Shown: piece by piece, positions 38,681 to 50,565 of the stretch
How positions within the stretch are numbered: the first letter of the stretch is position 1
Layout of the letters: every line of letters begins with the position of its first letter
The notes under the pieces: model-generated
The model's database searches: none
Told to the model about the DNA's origin: nothing
What the model saw: the letters and a program-made list of their open reading frames with translations, nothing else
Source: Salticus scenicus
Taxonomy: Eukaryota; Arthropoda; Arachnida; Araneae; Salticidae
Assembly (NCBI GenBank): GCA_963930645.1
Contig: OZ005654.1
Coordinates: forward strand, 36,207,763-36,271,762
DNA length: 64,000 nucleotides
Direction: 5' to 3'
Translations under genes and position numbers: made by a program

Positions 38681-39175
38681 GTCATTCCATGCCAAATCAA
38701 CCACTCACTCAACCTGACCCCCTCAGATTTCTATGAAACTTGCAGGAATCATTCTCCTTAATGATATAAATGAGAATATATTTTTTTAAAAAATTTATCT
38801 TGTTTGATTTTTTTTTAATTTAAAAAAAATCAGCATTTTTTAGCTTGTATAAGCGTTTTTAATCTCAAATTTCTCAAGTTCTATAAGGGATAGCGAAGTT
38901 TATGACCCCTCATTTTAAAGAGTATTTCACAAGGTTTAATTTGATATGCAACATCATTATGTTGGGTAAAAATTTTAAAAAATGTAAAGATAGTGTTTTT
39001 TAAAAAACAAATGAAACAATTTCTGAAAAAAATATGTTTTTAGTTATACTAAAAGCTATATAACCTGAAACTTTTAGAGTGGGATCTCAATGGGATAAGG
39101 AGTTATGAGAAAAACCTAACTACTCTACATGGTAAATTGTATTACAATTATCATATAATATGCTTACTTTATAAA
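38679..39175 (+). repeat. Left arm of the inner GGGTCATTCC element
   Basis: Begins GGGTCATTCCATGCCAAATC, a terminus seen in several arthropod MITEs. About 300 bases (TTCTATAAGGGATAG.GAAG to GGTAAATTGTATTA) recur inverted at 41497-41880. The right copy lacks the terminal part. Confidence 0.85.
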
Positions 39176-39215
39176 ATATCTGTTAATTAAAATTCACACA
39201 TACAGTATTGCATGC

Positions 39216-39283
39216 TAATATACAATTAAACATGGGGGGGGATCAATGTTCAATGTAATTGTGCTTAATAAAAAATAAAAATA

Positions 39284-39314
<31 letters not shown>

Positions 39315-39580
39315 GTGAGTTTTAGAGTATTCTTTAACCACATTTCTTGCGACCATGAAGGCCTCTGCGCAAGTGCGGATTGAACGAGTCCAGTGTTAAA
39401 ATAGGGGTGACAGAGAGAAAACAAGCGATAAGGGAACACCGAATAACTGGATGTTTGCCAAATAACTATCTCTCGGCCAATTTTGCATCCCTCGAAACTT
39501 TTGGACTCGGCCTCACTGCTAGTCGTAGGAAACGTGGTCGCACTATAGGTTCTTACTGCGATTAGAAATGATAATAAAGA
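39216..39580. other. ATT microsatellite and a GC-richer block of unknown origin
   Basis: An ATT repeat lies at 39288-39314. The block 39340-39570 is richer in CG dinucleotides (for example AAACGTGGTCGCACTATAGG) but shows no recognisable coding or terminal motif. Confidence 0.5.
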
Positions 39581-40085
39581 AACAAAGGTACATATAAATA
39601 CATTGTTCAGTTAAAATTACTGGAAGCTTTAATATAGCTTTATGACATCCAGTACATGTTTATACAAATTTGGACTATATCTCAAAATGTTTTCATTTAT
39701 TATAAATGAAAACATATATAAATATAAATTTTTTCATTATTACAAATCACAAACTTTTTTAATAATAATCATGGCCACCTTTCTTGAATGGGTTATAGCA
39801 ATATATAGAAAAATGTTTTGATGTGCTAGGTTTACTCATCTTTACACAAAGTCTTAATGATCATACAGATTTAATCATACATTTAATCATTAAAATCATA
39901 CTAATTTAAAGTCAGGTTGTAAGAAGAAATAAAACTTCTTGCATCACAAAAGTAAAAACTAAATAGAATTAATTAAATTTTTTATCTGAAGAGGGTACTC
40001 ATTGTTTAAAATAAATATGCCAAAAATGTTTGATAAAAAAAAAAAAAAAAATGCTTATTTTACTTCTACTTAAAAGATTATGGTA

Positions 40086-40420
40086 GAGTTCCCATAGGTC
40101 AGGGAGAATCTGGAAAAGTCAGGGAATTTGAAATTATTGAAAAAAGTCAAGGAAATGTCAGGGAAAAATCACAAATATTGTCTAAAATGCTGGAAAAATG
40201 ATGATATAAACCTGGAAAATGCTTTTTGAGCATTCAGTGTATGTTGCAGGTCACATGACTATGCTGTCTTTTATGTCACAAGCTGTTTTGTGTTTTATGC
40301 TGTGAGCTTACCTTTTATGTTGCAAACCAATTCAAAACCTTGGTTCATGACTTGAATTTTCTAAAAATAGACCTGGAAAAGTCAGGGAATTTTATTTTTG
40401 AAATTGAGTTAGAACCCTGG
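40086..40420. mobile_element. MITE of the CAGGGAAT family, copy 2
   Basis: Left side TAGAGTTCCCATAGGTCAGG..GGAAAAGTCAGGGAATTT; right side GACCTGGAAAAGTCAGGGAA then GAACCCTGG. Related to copies at 35258 and 54345. Confidence 0.7.
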
Positions 40421-40924
40421 TATGAACCCAAAATCACAACTAACTTTTTCTACATTGAGATCTCAGAAGAGATATAAAAAATTAAACTACAGTGGAGATG
40501 CAGATGAGTCATATGCCAGCAACAACATAAATAAAACAATCTTTAAATAAAGACAATTTTGAACCAGAACATCTCTAATTAGCAAATGAATTGATTATTA
40601 TTTACTTACTTATGATTTATGCTGTCATTAATTTGTAAGTGATTAATTTATTATCTGAATGGCTTCTGATATAAATTTGTGTCCTTATATTGTAATCATT
40701 TTGTAATCTGTCTTTAAAAAACTGCGTAAGTTTTAAAACCATCACTAATGATTATAATCTTAAAAATTTGAAACTTGTAGAATTACACACACATTTAAAA
40801 AAGAAATCAAATTTTTAATGATCTTAGAAATTTTCCTGAAGAAAACTTTTTTTTACTATGTTACTAGTCATAAATATGAACTTTCAAAATAATGTCTTTT
40901 ATCAAGTAAGCATATTATATGGTA

Positions 40925-41487
40925 CAATTGAACCTCGAAAATCCAGACATCCAAAAATCTCTAAAATCCAGACGATTTTTCAATTTTAATTTTAAAATAA
41001 GACTTAGCTGTATCTTATTTCCATATTTCTTGTGCAATGCAGTTTAAAATTCGTTTAATTGAACACTGAATACATAAATTTGAACATAATCTGACATATT
41101 TTTATATTGTTTGATTGTGAATTAAAGATTTTATTTTTTTTTACAAAAAAAGGTAGGTTATAAAATGGGAAATAAATAAATAAAATCATAGTGAAAAATA
41201 ATTACTGAAATGTTTAAAAAAAATTGTTTCCTTAGTTTATTAGCAGTTATTTAGGAGGCATTATCAGTTGCTTATTATATTTTAGTGTAATATATCTGTT
41301 AATTTAACATAAATCTTTTATTATATTTATATTTTAATTAACCAATTTGATTTGTTGTTTATTTTCATTAACATAAAATTGTAGTTTGTATGTTATTATA
41401 ATATCACAAAAAATTAGTTTTCAAAAAATCTCTTAAAATCTGGAATCGCCGTGGTCCTGCCAAATCTGGATTTTCGAAATTCAACTG
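40925..41487. mobile_element. pogo/Tigger-like MITE, TA TSD
   Basis: Ends CAATTGAACCTCGAAAATCC and, inverted, CAGTTGAATTTCGAAAATCC, with TA outside both. This is the usual style of Tigger/pogo termini. No transposase seen. Confidence 0.85.
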
Positions 41488-41496
41488 TAATTATAA

Positions 41497-41880
41497 TACA
41501 ATTTAACATGTAGAGTAACTAAGTTTTTTCTAATAACTTCTGATCCCATAAAGATCCCACTCTAAAAGTTTCAAGTTATATAGCTTTTAGTATAACCAAA
41601 AACATATATATTTTTTTAAATTTTTTAAAAAACACTATCTTTCAAATTTAATAATTTTTAAAATTTTTACCCAACATAATGATGTTGCATATCAAATTAA
41701 ACCTTGGAAAATACTCTTTAAAATGAGGGGTCATAAACTTCTCTATCCCTTATAGAACTTGAGAAATTTGATATTGAAAATCCTTACACAAGCTAAAAAG
41801 CTGATTTTTTGAAATTTAAAAAAATAATTTGAAAGAGATAAAAATTTTCTAAAAATATATTCTCATTTATAGAAATTCTC
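41497..41880 (-). repeat. Right arm of the inner GGGTCATTCC element
   Basis: Inverted copy of 38840-39175 with small indels. The outermost ~150 bases present on the left are missing or unrecognisable here. Confidence 0.85.
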
Positions 41881-42896
41881 AGAGAAAAACATTTCCAAAA
41901 GCAATCATTAAATAATTTCTAAAAGAGAGTTTTAAGAAAAATAATCTGAATTAAAATGCTCAAAAAAAAAAAAAAAAAAAAAAAAAAAATTAAATCAAAA
42001 TTAATAATATCCAGAACTATTAAAATAGCTTAAGATTATGTGAAAAATATATTCAAGAGAATATTTTCAGCTTCAAAATCTAGCCATTTTCTTTTCATCT
42101 ACCTCCCAGAGAAAATAAGAGTTCAACTTAGTGCATTCACCCCAGAGTCCCAAGGGACGCTCAAGAATTTTACCACCCCTGCATTCCAAATTTTAAAAAT
42201 TCCCAGACAAACAAAATTCCAGAGGTAATCTTCTGCGGAATTTTAAATGAGCGTCACTTTGGCGTCCTTTTCAAAAAAAATATATAATTATTAAAATTAG
42301 AATTTAAATGCAAAAAAAAAAAATATAAAGAATTTAATTATAACCCTAGCAAAAATATTTTCAAAGAAAAGATTAAAGTTATAGACAGAGAGTATACATA
42401 TAAAAAAAATATTTAATGCACGCTCGTTTATCTGGCGCATCCATACGAATGATAAGAGGGAGTAATTGGGGAAAGAACGGATGCACTGATGAGAGAAAAG
42501 ACCACACAAGCTCTTGGAGTGTCAACATCGACGGAGGCCTGTGGGAGCATCTCCGCTACGGCGGGGATGCGTTCCTCTCTCATTCTTGAAGAAACGGCGG
42601 CCGGTAGAAGCCCCAAAATAAAGGGATATAAACCTCTCCCGATATAATACGTAATGGCCTGTCTCTTCAACCTATGCAAGAATAAAATGATTTGGCATTG
42701 AAACATCTTTTATTGGATCGGCTGCGAAAACTGCTTACTGCAAAGATGATCTAAAGATTACTCAAATCATACTTAGTGTTTTACTAAGGTGGCCAATAAT
42801 GAAGAAATTAATAATGCCAATGAAATGAACGTTATTTGAAATCCTATCATTTTCCTTGGCCGGAGAGCAGATCTTATCTTCTATTTTAAATAATAC
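41881..42896. other. Palindrome loop, with a GC-richer block at 42420-42680
   Basis: A long A tract lies at 41961-41989. The GC-richer block carries a 92-codon minus-strand frame with no recognisable motif. No gene is claimed. Confidence 0.45.
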
Positions 42897-43595
42897 ATTA
42901 ATTAACTTCAGATAAAGTAGCCGCCAACTAATGAAATAACTCGCATTAGAGAATAATCTATCTTGAATCATATTCTCTAATTTCATAATGGGAACTGTAT
43001 CATGCCACAACAATATAAGACTTATCGGTGCAAAGTTCGTCTTTTTTAATTAAATTTTGGTAAATGGACACGTGATTATGAACTGCTAATTCAAATTCAT
43101 GCAATATTATTTGATTGTGCAATTAATCAAAATGTATAAAAATTTATTATGCTTTGATGGGTTTCATGAAGCTCCGGAGCATTTGTAATGAACTTTTATA
43201 TCTGTTTACATCTATTAAAATATTCAAGCAGTATAATGATGTACTTTAATTTGAAGTAAGAGTTTATTTATTCTTTCTAATTTCTTTTGCAGCCAATTTG
43301 ATGCAGTTGAGTTCGGAGAATTTTAAGATTCTAATATAAAACTGTCATTTTAAGAAAAGTAAACAAATGCATATATAAAATAAATAAGATCCCATTTATT
43401 CTAATTAATTAATTTCAAAGATAAATCTATCTCCGACCTCATCTGTATTTATTGAAATGAAATAAAAATAAAATTGGTTATTAAATCATCATTAATCCAC
43501 TATTTTGTGATTCAAGCAATCACAATATCATAATTATCTATCACTTATTTCCTTTTTAAATATGTTAACATATCGTATCAAACTATCATTCATTT

Positions 43596-44523
43596 CTTCA
43601 TCATCATCATCATCAACTTCAAGGATTAGGCATAGTGCCTGTTCCGGCTTCATTGTTCAGTCCACCGCTTTCTCGGTCGTCCTCGATCTCTCCTGCCCTT
43701 TGGGGAGTAGTCGAGGGCAGCTCTGGGGAACCGTGTTTCTGGCATACGTTGTACATGGTCTTTCCATTTAGTACGATATTCTTGTATTCTATCACATAAG
43801 TTGAAGATCTTTAACTCCTTCCTGATGTCTTCATTCTGAATCTTGTCGAAAATTGTGCAGTCTTTTATTGGTCTCAAATGTCGCATTTCTGTTGCTTGGA
43901 TTCTCGATAGATCTCGGCTCCCCAAGGTCCATGTCTCTGAGCCATAAAGTAAGACGGGTGTGGCCATGACCCTATAGAATTTAAGTTGTGTTTCTTTTCG
44001 TGTCTTCTTCCTGAGGGTTTTTCTCAAAGTTCCACAGATGTATTGGAATTTGTGCAATTTCTGCTGTACCTCGTTCTCGTAGTCATAAGTGAGATCACAA
44101 CCTAGATAGGTAAAGTGTGATACTTGTTCTATGACTTCATTTTCAATGACAATTTTTGTACGAATAGGTTCTTTCCCTTTGAAAGCCATAGATTTGGTTT
44201 TTTTTATCGAGATTTTCATTCCATAGTCTTGACAAATTTTGTGTAGGCTATACGTTGATCTCTGTAGATCGTCTTCACATTCCTGAATGATAACCTGGTC
44301 ATCCGCGAACAGAAGCTTACGAGTAGTTATGTTTTTACAAGGTAAGGGTACCAACCTTACGCAAAACCCCCAACCTGGAGGACCAGGGTGTCTCTCTTAG
44401 TCTGGCACCTATCCTTCGACCTGTCCGGCTTGGGAGGCCCTACCAGTAGCTAAGCTACCGCCGGCATAGCTCTCCGGGTCATTGGTGCACGTAAGCCCCA
44501 CCACTACGACAAAGTGGAAACAC
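43596..44523 (-). mobile_element. Internally deleted non-LTR retrotransposon
   Basis: On the minus strand it starts GGTGTTTCCACTTTGTCGTA, a GC-rich 5' leader of ~170 bp. It then jumps into the last third of a reverse transcriptase frame and ends with GATGATGATGATGAAG repeats as the 3' tail. Most of the coding region is missing between leader and RT. Insertion into the palindrome arm is precise: the arm sequence is contiguous on either side. Confidence 0.85.
43650..44354 (-). pseudogene. LINE reverse transcriptase C-terminal part
   Basis: A 234-residue frame. It carries the RT catalytic box LLFADD near residues 14-19, then a KKTKSM motif, HFTYLGC, VLLYGSETWT, EMRHLRPI, and a C-terminal RGRPRKRW. 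This order is typical of the end of endonuclease-type LINE polyproteins in arthropods, most like the RTE/I-type groups. The fingers and the endonuclease domain are absent, so it cannot work alone. The first residues before LLFADD come from the fusion with the 5' leader. Confidence 0.88.
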
Positions 44524-44589
44524 CATCTTTTAAGTAAATTTACATTCAATCATAAACTTATTTCTTCTTTTTAATACTTTATCAGTGGG

Positions 44590-44775
44590 GAATTTTGTGA
44601 AGGGTCTTGTTTTAGGATAAAAAAGTTTTGTGAAGGGTCCTGTTTCAGAATAAATAATTTTGTGAAGGGTCCTGTTTTAGGATAAATAATTTTGTGAAGG
44701 GTCCTGTTTTAGGATAAATAATTTTGTGAAGGGTCCTGTTCTAAGATATAAAATTTTGTGAAGGGTCCTTTAATG
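44590..44775. repeat. 36 bp minisatellite
   Basis: About five to six copies of a unit containing AATTTTGTGAAGGGTCCTG followed by TTTTAGGATAAAT. The core TTTTGTGAAGGGTCC is also the repeated core of the elements at 17510 and 19453. Confidence 0.92.
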
Positions 44776-44929
44776 GACCCAGGTTTGCCTCTGGACAGAC
44801 CACTGCTAGCAGTGCCGGCCCAAACAAATTTGGCGCCCTAGGCAAAAAATGTAAGACACGCAGACAATTATACACATATAAATACTGTAATAAATAATCA
44901 ACTAATTATTTTTATCACATATTGCATAT

Positions 44930-45240
44930 TTTCGTTTTTCGTCGCTACTTTTAGCAGTAGTAGAAACAATATCCTTCAAATGAATTGTCTTAGCTTCATC
45001 TTGAGCTGTTGATAATGGTGATAGTCCTACAAATCGTTCTCACATCACTATAGAACGCTAGTAAGTTTTTATTAATTTCAATTATATGAAGCTGAGTTCT
45101 CCACTGGCCACAGACACAGGAAGTGTCAGCAACAATTTTATTGCTGTTACTAAATTCAATGCGCAATGTACTAGTTCGTTTTCACAAAAATTATTCAAAA
45201 CTTCCTGTAGTGTAGTTTTCATCAACATCCTTAGAGTCTC
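44930..45240 (-). pseudogene. hAT transposase C-terminal remnant
   Basis: Read on the minus strand, pieces read LLLTLPVSVASGE, then LKLIKTY, then ERFVGLSPLS. The L-P-V-(S/T)-V-A-S-(G/A)-E block followed by L-K-x-I-K-(T/N)-x-x-R-S is typical of the dimerisation region of hAT/ZMYM-type transposases. At least two in-frame stops occur inside. It sits at the left end of the surrounding hAT element, so the element's coding strand is minus. Confidence 0.82.
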
Positions 45241-45539
45241 CTTGAGTCAGATAATCTCCTAATTTTCTGCATAATTTCAAAATCACTTTAAAAGTTTTTT
45301 TTGTTTTTACGACTCACAATCGTTAGAAAGGCATCAGAAAACACGATTTATCTTTTTGGTCTGTTTGAACTTCTCATCATTCGAATTTCTTGCTGTATCA
45401 AGAAAAGAAATATGAAAATTAATCTTAAAATGATGTTTAGCCTTACTTGTTTAATTATCAGCTGACTGCATAATTAAACTTCTTTTTCATTTTTCGTAAT
45501 CGGGCTGGCTCTGACTCCGATGGGAATGATACCGCAATA

Positions 45540-46188
45540 CAGTAGAACTTGGATAATTTGAAGCTGGAGGGACCAGAGAAAAATTCAAAATATCCAAAAC
45601 TTCGAATTACATTTGTTAAAAAGAAGAGATAAATTAAAAAAAATAAACTCTACGATCAAAGATTTAACACATAAACTTTATATCTAAGAATACTGCTACA
45701 TCTCCCCCCCCCCCTCCATTAAATCAATATTTTTTTACGAGCTTAATTATTCCATACTTTTTAAAAAAATAGATATTTTTGGTTGCTTCTTTAAGTACAA
45801 TCTTTGTGTCATAGCATATGACTTCAACATATCAATTGATACAAAAACAGAATATTCTACATTAGACATGGCTTTCTATCAAAAAAAAAACCTCGAAGTT
45901 CATGTATATGGACCATATCTTCTTCTGATGCACTAGGTAGGAAATACTCATGTATTTCCTCATCCTTCTTTTGAAAGACTGTTAAAAAAATATTGCACTT
46001 TAGCTGAGAAAAATCTCGGGTTACAAATTTTACTGTAATATTTTAAAGGTAATCATATAAAAAATTCGAATTATCCAAAATAGAATTCGAATTATCCATG
46101 ATTTTTTAATATTATTTTAATACAAAATTCAAGGGACCGAGTAAAAAATTCGAATTATCCAGAATTTCGAATTATTCGAGTTTCACTG
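45540..46188. mobile_element. pogo/Tigger-like MITE nested in the hAT relic
   Basis: Ends CAGTAGAACTTGGATAATTT and, inverted, CAGTGAAACTCGAATAATTC, with TA on each side (45538-45539, 46189-46190). GGGACC lies in both subterminal parts. No transposase seen. Confidence 0.88.
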
Positions 46189-46424
46189 TATTAATTTCTT
46201 CTGAAAATGCCTCCTGTTTATCAAATCCGAAATCACTTTTACAGTTTCCAAGAAAAAAATTTTGTTTTTAGTAGTGCATTAGTAGTGGAGTTTGGGTCAT
46301 ATTTTCACCATTGGCGCGTCGTCTTTTGTTATATACTGATGAAAACTTTCTTCACTTATTTTCTAATAGGAAATTTACATTTTTTATACATGATCTGGCT
46401 TATGTTCGTCGAGAATGGACAACT

Positions 46425-46500
46425 AGAACGAGGCAGAGCTTTCAATGTTTGTGGGAAAAAGCTGTGCTATGATAGGCAACATTCCACTGTTTGTGGGTTA
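46425..46500. repeat. Short interspersed repeat (second copy of 18350)
   Basis: Shares GAACGAGGCAGAGCTTTCAA, TGTTTGTGGGAAAA and CATTCCACT with 18350-18415. Confidence 0.5.
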
Positions 46501-46523
46501 AAAGAAGACTCCTACAGGTTAAA

Positions 46524-47090
46524 TTAGAGCCCCTAAATAAAATAATAGGCCGGCGCATCACCGCCATTTTTTTGCCTCCGAAGAGGACAGCATTCCCGCT
46601 TGGCGTTCTTATCGCTTCCCTAATGATTTTAGGAAATCTTGATCTGAAGCTAATCCGGTCAAGATAACAGCAATAAGCAACAATAATATTCCTAAAAACA
46701 CATTTTTTTCACAGTACATTCTCAGGATGTCATATTATTCTGAGGATATCCTATCGATGTACTGGGGTAAGATGTGTTGTTAGGGCGGTTTCTGTTTCTT
46801 TTACAAAATGTCGCCAAAACTCAAATACACAGTAATAGAAGGTCTGTGAACACTTTATATTCACTTCTTGAATGATTATAGCAGTCTATCGCTAAACAAA
46901 CTTCCATATCATAGTTTACTTAGCTAAAATTATGAAATATAATAAAACAAGTTACTCTAAAGTAACATAAGACGATAAAAAAAATGTTTGTCGTTTGTTT
47001 ATCAGAGAAATGAGCTGGGTACATGTAACAACCCTAAGGCAACAAAATGCCTGATGCACCAGCTCATATATATAGGAGCCTTAGGTAAAA
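46524..47090. mobile_element. Candidate inverted-repeat element
   Basis: The left end AGCCCCTAAATA..GGCCGGCGCATCA and the inverted right end GGCTCCTATATA..GAGCTGGTGCATCA agree loosely. The boundaries and TSD (TTA or TTAG) are uncertain. Confidence 0.4.
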
Positions 47091-48336
47091 TAAAAGAAAA
47101 TCGTCAGGACTTTGAATGACGTCAGAAAGTCATGTCGTCTATTCGCTGCAGATTACCCTTAGAATTTTCTCACATTGCAAGGATACATAAACTCAAAGTG
47201 AAACCAGAAGCATTTTCCATCTTCTGTTTATCAAAGCCTCAATCTTTATTTCTTTCATATCAAACTATTGTTTATTTACTAATTATTTTGGAAGATGAAG
47301 CAAGATTTTTGCTTATTCAGATTCAGGTGGAAAAATCTTTTGTTTTTTCAAATTATTATCCTGATAGTGTTTCTTTAGGATTCGGACGAAAATAACTTTT
47401 CAAATGACCCTAATTTGCTTTGCTGATGATATTTTTTTCTCTAATTTTCTCTTACAAAATTGTACTCCAATTTTTTTTTTTTTCTGTTAACAGCTAGTCT
47501 CAAGTATCAACTGTACTGAAAACGAAATTTCACATTTTATTACTAAGTTGAGCTACTAGAAAAAGAAACTGTAACAGAATCACTTTGTAAAATTCCAAAA
47601 AGCTCCCACGCATAGCCCCTACAAAGTCACCTAGTCTAAAGAGCTAAAACTTCTTTCTAGTTAGAGCTAGCTTCCTTCAAACCTTATTATTATTATTATT
47701 ATTATTTTTTATGTCAGTTCAAAATTATAAAAAACATGATGTACAATTTAGATTCTTGAATGGAAAGTCAAAACTTTATAGTTCCAATAACATACAGCCC
47801 CATTAAATAATGACTTGGTGACTTTTAGATATAGTGTAAAGCTGTTAACAATTAGATGGACAGATTTAATGACAGACTGTTTTCAAAACTCAATTCGACG
47901 TTGTAAGTTTTTGAAATAAATAGATCGTTATTATGGTAAAATCAAGCCAGTTGTTTGTGACACTTTCTCTAGCGCTTCTCATTAGATAAATTAGATTGAC
48001 TTTGATGCCCTGAAAAGTCAATTTGAGGATTATCCATTTACTTCATTTTCACACGTCCAACTGAAAACACACCAAGAAAAACTCAGTAAATGTTTCCAAG
48101 TCATAGCAGCAGACTTGTACCTGTTAGTCCTTTATAGACAAAGATTATAAGTGTTTAAAATTTTCACACAACATGAGTGCTGTGTTTCCAAGACTACATT
48201 TTATCTATTCTAAAGTGTCGTTAGATAGTAATAAATAAAATAGATCTTGTTGTCTAGATTGTGCCGCCCTCTAGAGTCTAGCGCCCTAGGCCATCGCCTA
48301 GTTTGCCTATATGGTTGAGCCAGCCCTGACTGCTAG

Positions 48337-48844
48337 CGGATTTGTCCGCGTGAAAGAATGCTCCTAGCTCGGCAAATGAGAATGCTATTCTGACTGAAAA
48401 CTTTGTGAGAAAGTGTGGTCAGGCAACACATGCCAGGGTCACCCCATGCTAGTCACTGATTCTACCAGGAAGGCATGATGCAAGAGTTGTAGCTGTCTGT
48501 AGTTCTTTTTTTCTCTGAATTTAAACTTATTGAAACATCCGCTTGAGTTATCTAAATAATGTCAGTAGATTTTGGATATTGTTTATTTATAATTTAGTAA
48601 GAGTATTATTGCTGATTAAGAAGGATTGAACTTAACACAAGGATCATTTGGATATTTCATTAAAAGGATTTTACTGCAATCTCATGGCTATTGCTCATCA
48701 CATACATCAAAAATGCCCTTAAAACGTTGAGTGCTACGTTAGTCATCGGTGGCTGACTTTCCGTTTAGGTCGCGTCAACCACCGGTGGTTCACAATATAA
48801 AATATGATATAAAACTAAAAAATCTGGTGTGAAACAACCACACG
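48337..48844. other. Intergenic stretch, nothing recognised
   Basis: No gene or terminal repeat supported. Confidence 0.5.
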
Positions 48845-50565
48845 ACTTCCATTACCTACTATTACACACATTACATGCATTTTTACTTTCTTCTATATGT
48901 AATATAGAGAAAGTGTTGGATTCGCGAAAATTTTCGACCTCCGTTTTTTGACGGATCTACACGTTTTGGGATGTCCTGAACACGAATTGATAGTTGAATG
49001 TCTGTCTGTATCATTTTTTTGTGGATGCTGTATCTCACGAACCAATGAATGAAATTTAACCAAACTTGGTATTTAGTTGCACCCTGACATGAACTGGTGC
49101 CCATTAGATTTGGGGATCAATAGCTCAACAGGTGGCGCTGTGATCGCATTTTATGCAAATTTTTAACATGCCAGCATAGGACAAAATTACTTATAAATGG
49201 GCATAATGAGTTATTTTAAACTTGTGATTGTAAAATTAATATGAATTATTGATAATAGTAGTAGTTAACTAGGAAAAAAAAATTGTGCATGGGGGGGCAT
49301 CGGTTCCCCCCCTGGGGGGGAAGTACTCCCCCAGAGGGGTTAAATTTTGAAGATGGGTATCATTCGAAAGATCTCGTCAATACCTTTAAAACGAATGGTT
49401 GAACCATAAATCTGTGATAATTTAAAACAAAGTTATAGATTTTTTTTACTTTTAACAAAAAAAAAAAAAAAACAGAATTTTTTTTTTTTTTTTTTAACGA
49501 AATTTTACCAAACTTGGTATTTAGTTGGTCCCCGACATAAACTGGTGCTGATTATATTTCGGGATCAATAGCTCAACAGGAGGCGCTGTGATAGCATTTT
49601 ATCTAAATTTTTAACATGGCATAATAGGACAAAAATTCGTATAAATGTGCATAAGAGTTATTTTACACTTGTGATTGTAAAATTAATATGAATTATTGAT
49701 AATACTAGTACGTAACTAGGAAAAAAATTTTGTGCATGGGGGGGCATCGCTTGGGGGGGGGTAAATTTTGAAGATTGGTATCATTCGAAAGATCTCGTCA
49801 ATACCTTTAAAACGAATGGTTGAACTATAAATCTGTGATAATTTAAAACAAAGTTATCGATTTTTTTTACTTTTAACCAAAAAAAAAAGAAAAAAAATTT
49901 GCTTTTTTTTTTTTTTTTTTTTAAATATTGTTAGTGATTGAATATGTATTAATTTTTACAAAAAAAAAAAACTTAGAAAAAAAAATCGTATTTTTTTTTT
50001 AATATTGTTACTGATTGAATATGTATAGGAAAATATAGAAGAAAGTCTTGTGGTGGCCACAACATACTAGTTTGAACATGTGATCAGAAAAAAATCTGTA
50101 CAACCGTTTTTAAAGGAACGCCTTTGCGAGGCCTGAAATTGAGCTATTTATACAGGACGCCTATCAATTTTCCTGAACTAACTAACTATATCATTCGAAA
50201 GGACATCTAATAGAGTGTTTATATAGCAAGTTTGAAGAAAATCGTTAGAGCCGTTTTTTAAATACGGACTTACGGTCCCACTTCCGGTTTTTTAATTTTC
50301 ACCAAAATTTGGAAATTTCATCTGTACACCAGACGTATTTCAATTCTAAAGTTTCGTAGCTATATTAGTTTCTGAGCTATAATAGCCAGAAGATTCTCCA
50401 CATACATACACACACACACACACACATACACACTGACCAATTGCCAAAAACCACTTTTTTGGACTCAGGGGACCTTAAAACGTGTAAATCAGGTGAAAAC
50501 CCGATATTGAATTTTCAGACCGAATACAATACTTCCATTACCTACGGTAGTAGGGTAATGGAAGT
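48845..50565. mobile_element. 1.7 kb repeat element with ACTTCCATTACC ends and internal tandem copy
   Basis: The left end ACTTCCATTACCTACTA and the inverted right end ACTTCCATTACCCTACTA suggest terminal inverted repeats; the right end is itself a 35 bp palindrome (50531-50565). A ~450 bp unit (from ACCAAACTTGGTATTTAGTT through CATGGGGGGGCATCG to TTTAAAACAAAGTTAT) occurs twice, at about 49046-49489 and 49499-49916. A CA microsatellite lies near 50400-50432. Fragments of the family occur at 34240 and 35019. No coding sequence. Confidence 0.75.

Larger units (their letters stand above)
42897..44583 (-). repeat. Right arm of the large palindrome, split by a LINE
   Basis: Inverted copy of the left arm. 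The first part runs to about 43595 and the rest resumes at about 44524 (TTTTAAGTAAATTTACATTC), with the LINE fragment in between. Confidence 0.92.
37565..44805. mobile_element. Large (~7.2 kb) nested palindromic element
   Basis: The outer ends CAGAGGTTTGTCCAGA (37565) and, inverted, CAGTGGTCTGTCCAGA (44805) look like imperfect hAT-type termini; no TSD was found. Subterminal sequences contain TTTTGTGAA motifs on both sides. Arms of ~760 bp (37922-38680; and 42897-43595 continuing at 44524-44583) are inverted copies with about 95% identity by eye. The right arm is split by a LINE insertion. Between the arms lies a second inverted-repeat element and several MITEs. The outer boundary is uncertain; the arms are certain. 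Confidence 0.7.
44810..48328. mobile_element. 3.5 kb hAT element relic, TSD ACTGCTAG
   Basis: Ends CAGTGCCGGCCC (44810) and GAGCCAGCCCTG (48328), with GCGCCCTAGGC in both subterminal regions. The flanks ACTGCTAG at 44802-44809 and 48329-48336 are an exact 8 bp TSD. A decayed transposase end is readable on the minus strand near 44930-45240. It contains a pogo-like MITE (45540-46188) and a further inverted-repeat candidate at 46524-47090. Confidence 0.92.

Noticed and set aside
42428..42706. 92-codon minus-strand frame in a GC-richer block
   Set aside because: No recognisable motif or exon context; the block may be part of an unknown repeat.
46207..46527. 106-codon frame inside the hAT relic
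   Set aside because: Starts right after a pogo-like MITE, overlaps a short interspersed repeat and has no transposase motif.
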